Part shown: positions 61,957 to 64,000 of the stretch, in pieces
How the letters are laid out: the number at the start of each line of letters is the position of its first letter
Position numbering within the stretch: position 1 is the stretch's first letter
DNA from: Brevibacillus dissolubilis
GTDB lineage: Bacteria; Bacillota; Bacilli; Brevibacillales; Brevibacillaceae
Reading direction: 5' to 3'
NCBI RefSeq assembly: GCF_006170445.1
Contig: NZ_VCNA01000001.1
Span: 372,001-436,000 of the forward strand
Length of the DNA: 64,000 nt
Notes under the pieces: generated by a model
The model's database searches: none
Seen by the model: the letters and a program-made list of their open reading frames with translations, nothing else
Told to the model about the DNA's origin: nothing
Made by a program: the position numbers and the translations under genes

Positions 61957-64000
61957 TTAGTTGTGTTGGTCTAAGTCTTTTAAAATGTATGGGAAAACAT
62001 CCCGGTCCGCATGCTTCCCGATTTCACAGTCGAGATGACCGTAGTTCGGGATTTCATAGCGGTTGTAAAGCCCCGCACCATTGGTCTCGCACAACAGATC
62101 GTACGTGATCTCCGTACCTTTTGGCAAAAACACCTTGTTCTCGCCGCCGTGGATATAGGAGATCGGGATCGCAAGACGGTCAAGATGCGGCATGTAGATA
62201 TCGTCACCATCGATGGAGACCAGCTTCTCTTCACGCCCGATGCGTCCCAGATGTTCAAAGATACGCATGTTGGTCGCCCCGAAGTACTCATGGACGGTCT
62301 GATGGGTCAATTCATTTAACTGCTCATGGTTGTAGACCACCCCGTACATGAAGGCAATCCGGCGGCAGATCGCATGGTGGCACTCATCATCCTGTTCCAT
62401 CGGGTAGAATTTGAGCGCCATGTCAAACAGCTTGTCGCGCCAGCTGCGCTTGCTGTCCACATAGGCATTCAACTCATCTACACCTACCGCGTCGAGGATA
62501 TCTGGAATGTGCAGACCTACCTTCACCTTGCCGATCAATGGCAGCTTCATGTGTGTACCGATCTGCAGTGCGACGGCAGAACGCACACCCTGCAAGCCGG
62601 AGAGCATCGCCATATGGAAGCAGATGGAAGCCACACAGCGGGCTACGACCTGCACCGTATCCGCCCCGGTCACCTCACGCACCTTGGAGACGGCAGCCGG
62701 GAAGTCATACTGGGCGACGTCATCACAGCTGAACATCTGCTTGGAAGAATCCAGCACGATGCTCGCACGCCAGTCGAACAGCCAGACATCATAGCCGTTG
62801 GCGCACATGTATTCAACGAAATTGGTCTCCACGGTATCGATGGTGTACATCGCACTGGATTGACCCACGCCGTGTGCGACGAGGATCGGTCCTTTTGTCC
62901 CGCCTTGGTAACGGGTCAGGCGCAGGCGTACATCATCTGCCGTCTGCAGTGCATACAGCTCAGGTACTGGAGCGCGCAGCGGACGCTTTTTACGCGGAGG
63001 TGCATCCGGGTTGAACACCGTTTCTTTGGCAAAAATACCGCCATACGTATCATACAGCTCCCCGAAGAAATACGAACCGAACTTCGCCACGTATTTCATC
63101 CGCTCCAGCGCATCCTTGGCATGCGGCACCTTGATCGTCGTCAGCTGTTTGGCAAAATCAAGCGCGGCGATATGCAGGACACCCTCGCCCACTTTTTCAC
63201 CGTGAAGATCTTCGCCTTTGTAGAGGCTGTAGTAGAGCGTTGTCGTGTCAGACCAGAGATCGAAGCCGTTGTTGTCGCGGATATATTTGCTTCCTTCGAA
63301 GTAATAGGCTGTGCCTTCCGCAGACAATAGCTTCATGCTGTAGATCATCTGCTTGGTCTCCACCATATCCTGGGATTTGGTGAACAGCTTGAACGTCCCT
63401 TCCGTCACCACCAGCGGCTTTTCGGAGAAGGCTGGAGCCGTCACCGTACCACAGTCGATGATCGCCTGATGATTCGGCTCAGCCAGTGCTTTATCGAGGT
63501 TTTCAAACAGAATGGTCAGCGTGAATTCCAGCTTGGATTCGTTACCAGCCGTGTCGGTGATCTTCCCGCGCATGGTCTCGGTGAACTCAACACCCGGCGC
63601 TTCCTCCAAGAGCGGTACCGGACGGAATGCTTCCAGACTGTAATCGATGGTCCAGCCGTAATCCTCAGCGATCAGCTTGGCATTGCGCTCAGCAATTGCA
63701 GAGATCGTGAACAGCGGATTGACCCCGACCGAACGCGGAACGACAGCGCCGTCTGCCACGTAAAGACCTTGGTAGACCTCATCTCCGGTGACCCCGTAGA
63801 ATACCTGACCTTTGTGGTTGACGACACCAGTCTCAGCGTCTTCGCCCATCGCACAGCCGCCGAGCGGGTGAACCGTGACCAGATCGTAATTCATATGTTT
63901 GTTCCACATTGGGTTGCGGACGAAATCGCCGCCGATCCCTTCGGATGCCTGCTTCAGCTTGCCTTTGATATCGGTAAAAATCGGCTTCTCACCCACACCC
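61957..64000 (-). CDS. GMC oxidoreductase C-terminal domain fused to an alpha/beta hydrolase (cut by window edge)
   Basis: Open to the right edge, so the N-terminus is missing; about 680 residues are visible. The first about 135 residues are the GMC oxidoreductase C-terminal part: TVHPLGGCAMGED, then GLYVADGAVVPRSVGVNPLFTI, the active-site His and conserved Asn-Pro of the cholesterol/choline-oxidase group. A spacer domain (about 140-345) follows, then an alpha/beta hydrolase (ILVAHGVGQSSAMY oxyanion region; nucleophile elbow VVARCVASICF; IPNYGHLDC supplies the His). The elbow has Cys where Ser is usual. Probably oxidises and hydrolyses a sterol- or lipid-like substrate. Confidence 0.85.
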   Translation of the reverse strand, partial: GVGEKPIFTDIKGKLKQASEGIGGDFVRNPMWNKHMNYDLVTVHPLGGCAMGEDAETGVVNHKGQVFYGVTGDEVYQGLYVADGAVVPRSVGVNPLFTISAIAERNAKLIAEDYGWTIDYSLEAFRPVPLLEEAPGVEFTETMRGKITDTAGNESKLEFTLTILFENLDKALAEPNHQAIIDCGTVTAPAFSEKPLVVTEGTFKLFTKSQDMVETKQMIYSMKLLSAEGTAYYFEGSKYIRDNNGFDLWSDTTTLYYSLYKGEDLHGEKVGEGVLHIAALDFAKQLTTIKVPHAKDALERMKYVAKFGSYFFGELYDTYGGIFAKETVFNPDAPPRKKRPLRAPVPELYALQTADDVRLRLTRYQGGTKGPILVAHGVGQSSAMYTIDTVETNFVEYMCANGYDVWLFDWRASIVLDSSKQMFSCDDVAQYDFPAAVSKVREVTGADTVQVVARCVASICFHMAMLSGLQGVRSAVALQIGTHMKLPLIGKVKVGLHIPDILDAVGVDELNAYVDSKRSWRDKLFDMALKFYPMEQDDECHHAICRRIAFMYGVVYNHEQLNELTHQTVHEYFGATNMRIFEHLGRIGREEKLVSIDGDDIYMPHLDRLAIPISYIHGGENKVFLPKGTEITYDLLCETNGAGLYNRYEIPNYGHLDCEIGKHADRDVFPYILKDLDQHN

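Overview
The window looks like the chromosome of a mid-GC, endospore-forming member of the Bacillota, most likely Bacillales in the broad sense. The signs are a SleB-type cortex hydrolase, an AprX-type subtilase, the MrfA/MrfB (YprA/YprB) repair pair, a B. subtilis-like PdxK, a CsoR-type copper promoter, strong GGAGG ribosome sites and many GTG/TTG starts. I cannot name the genus from sequence alone. Both ends cut genes: an MFS transporter at the left edge and a GMC oxidoreductase/hydrolase fusion at the right edge.

Layout: 1-5.7 kb holds MFS, mrfB and mrfA on the minus strand, with a divergent MFS gene; the mrfA promoter contains a near-consensus LexA (SOS) box. 5.7-10.3 kb is the most interesting locus: a Ro60 orthologue (rsr, TROVE plus VWA domains), two tandem Y RNA candidates just upstream of it, and a divergent pair of WYL-type regulatory genes. 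One Y RNA carries a clear circularly permuted tRNA-like module. 10.3-14.7 kb holds a PPOX flavoprotein, an orphan GvpL/F gas-vesicle-type protein with a small overlapping ORF, a DUF1361 protein and an OFA-type MFS. 15.6-19.8 kb is a MarR-controlled efflux operon (marR, two membrane-fusion proteins, an EmrB/QacA pump) with a visible operator. 20-23.3 kb has an M29 aminopeptidase, an MBL hydrolase and a frameshifted MFS pseudogene.

23.5-31.4 kb is accessory in character: a 1263-residue SF1 helicase/nuclease fusion, an alpha-oxoamine synthase/acyltransferase-like fusion, and short gene remnants. 31.4-43 kb carries secreted and metabolic genes (sleB, thrC, doxX, copZ, an M14 carboxypeptidase, Cu/Zn SOD, an LVIVD-repeat protein, a thermonuclease, a murG-like gene, a Big-domain protein). 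43.1-46.6 kb has pdxK and a two-gene cytochrome bd-type oxidase. 46.7-47.6 kb is a ten-gene tRNA operon. 47.8-64 kb holds a PqqD/OPT pair, an M23 endopeptidase, a manganese catalase, small Bacillus-type proteins, a DJ-1/PfpI protein, an internally duplicated membrane protein, aprX, a Spo0B-type histidine kinase with an exported partner, an AHL-lactonase-like enzyme and the GMC/hydrolase fusion.

Three copies of a roughly 90-nt hairpin element (33.7, 60.7 and 61.0 kb) share a conserved 42-43-nt loop, while their long perfect arms differ from copy to copy. I do not recognise this family.
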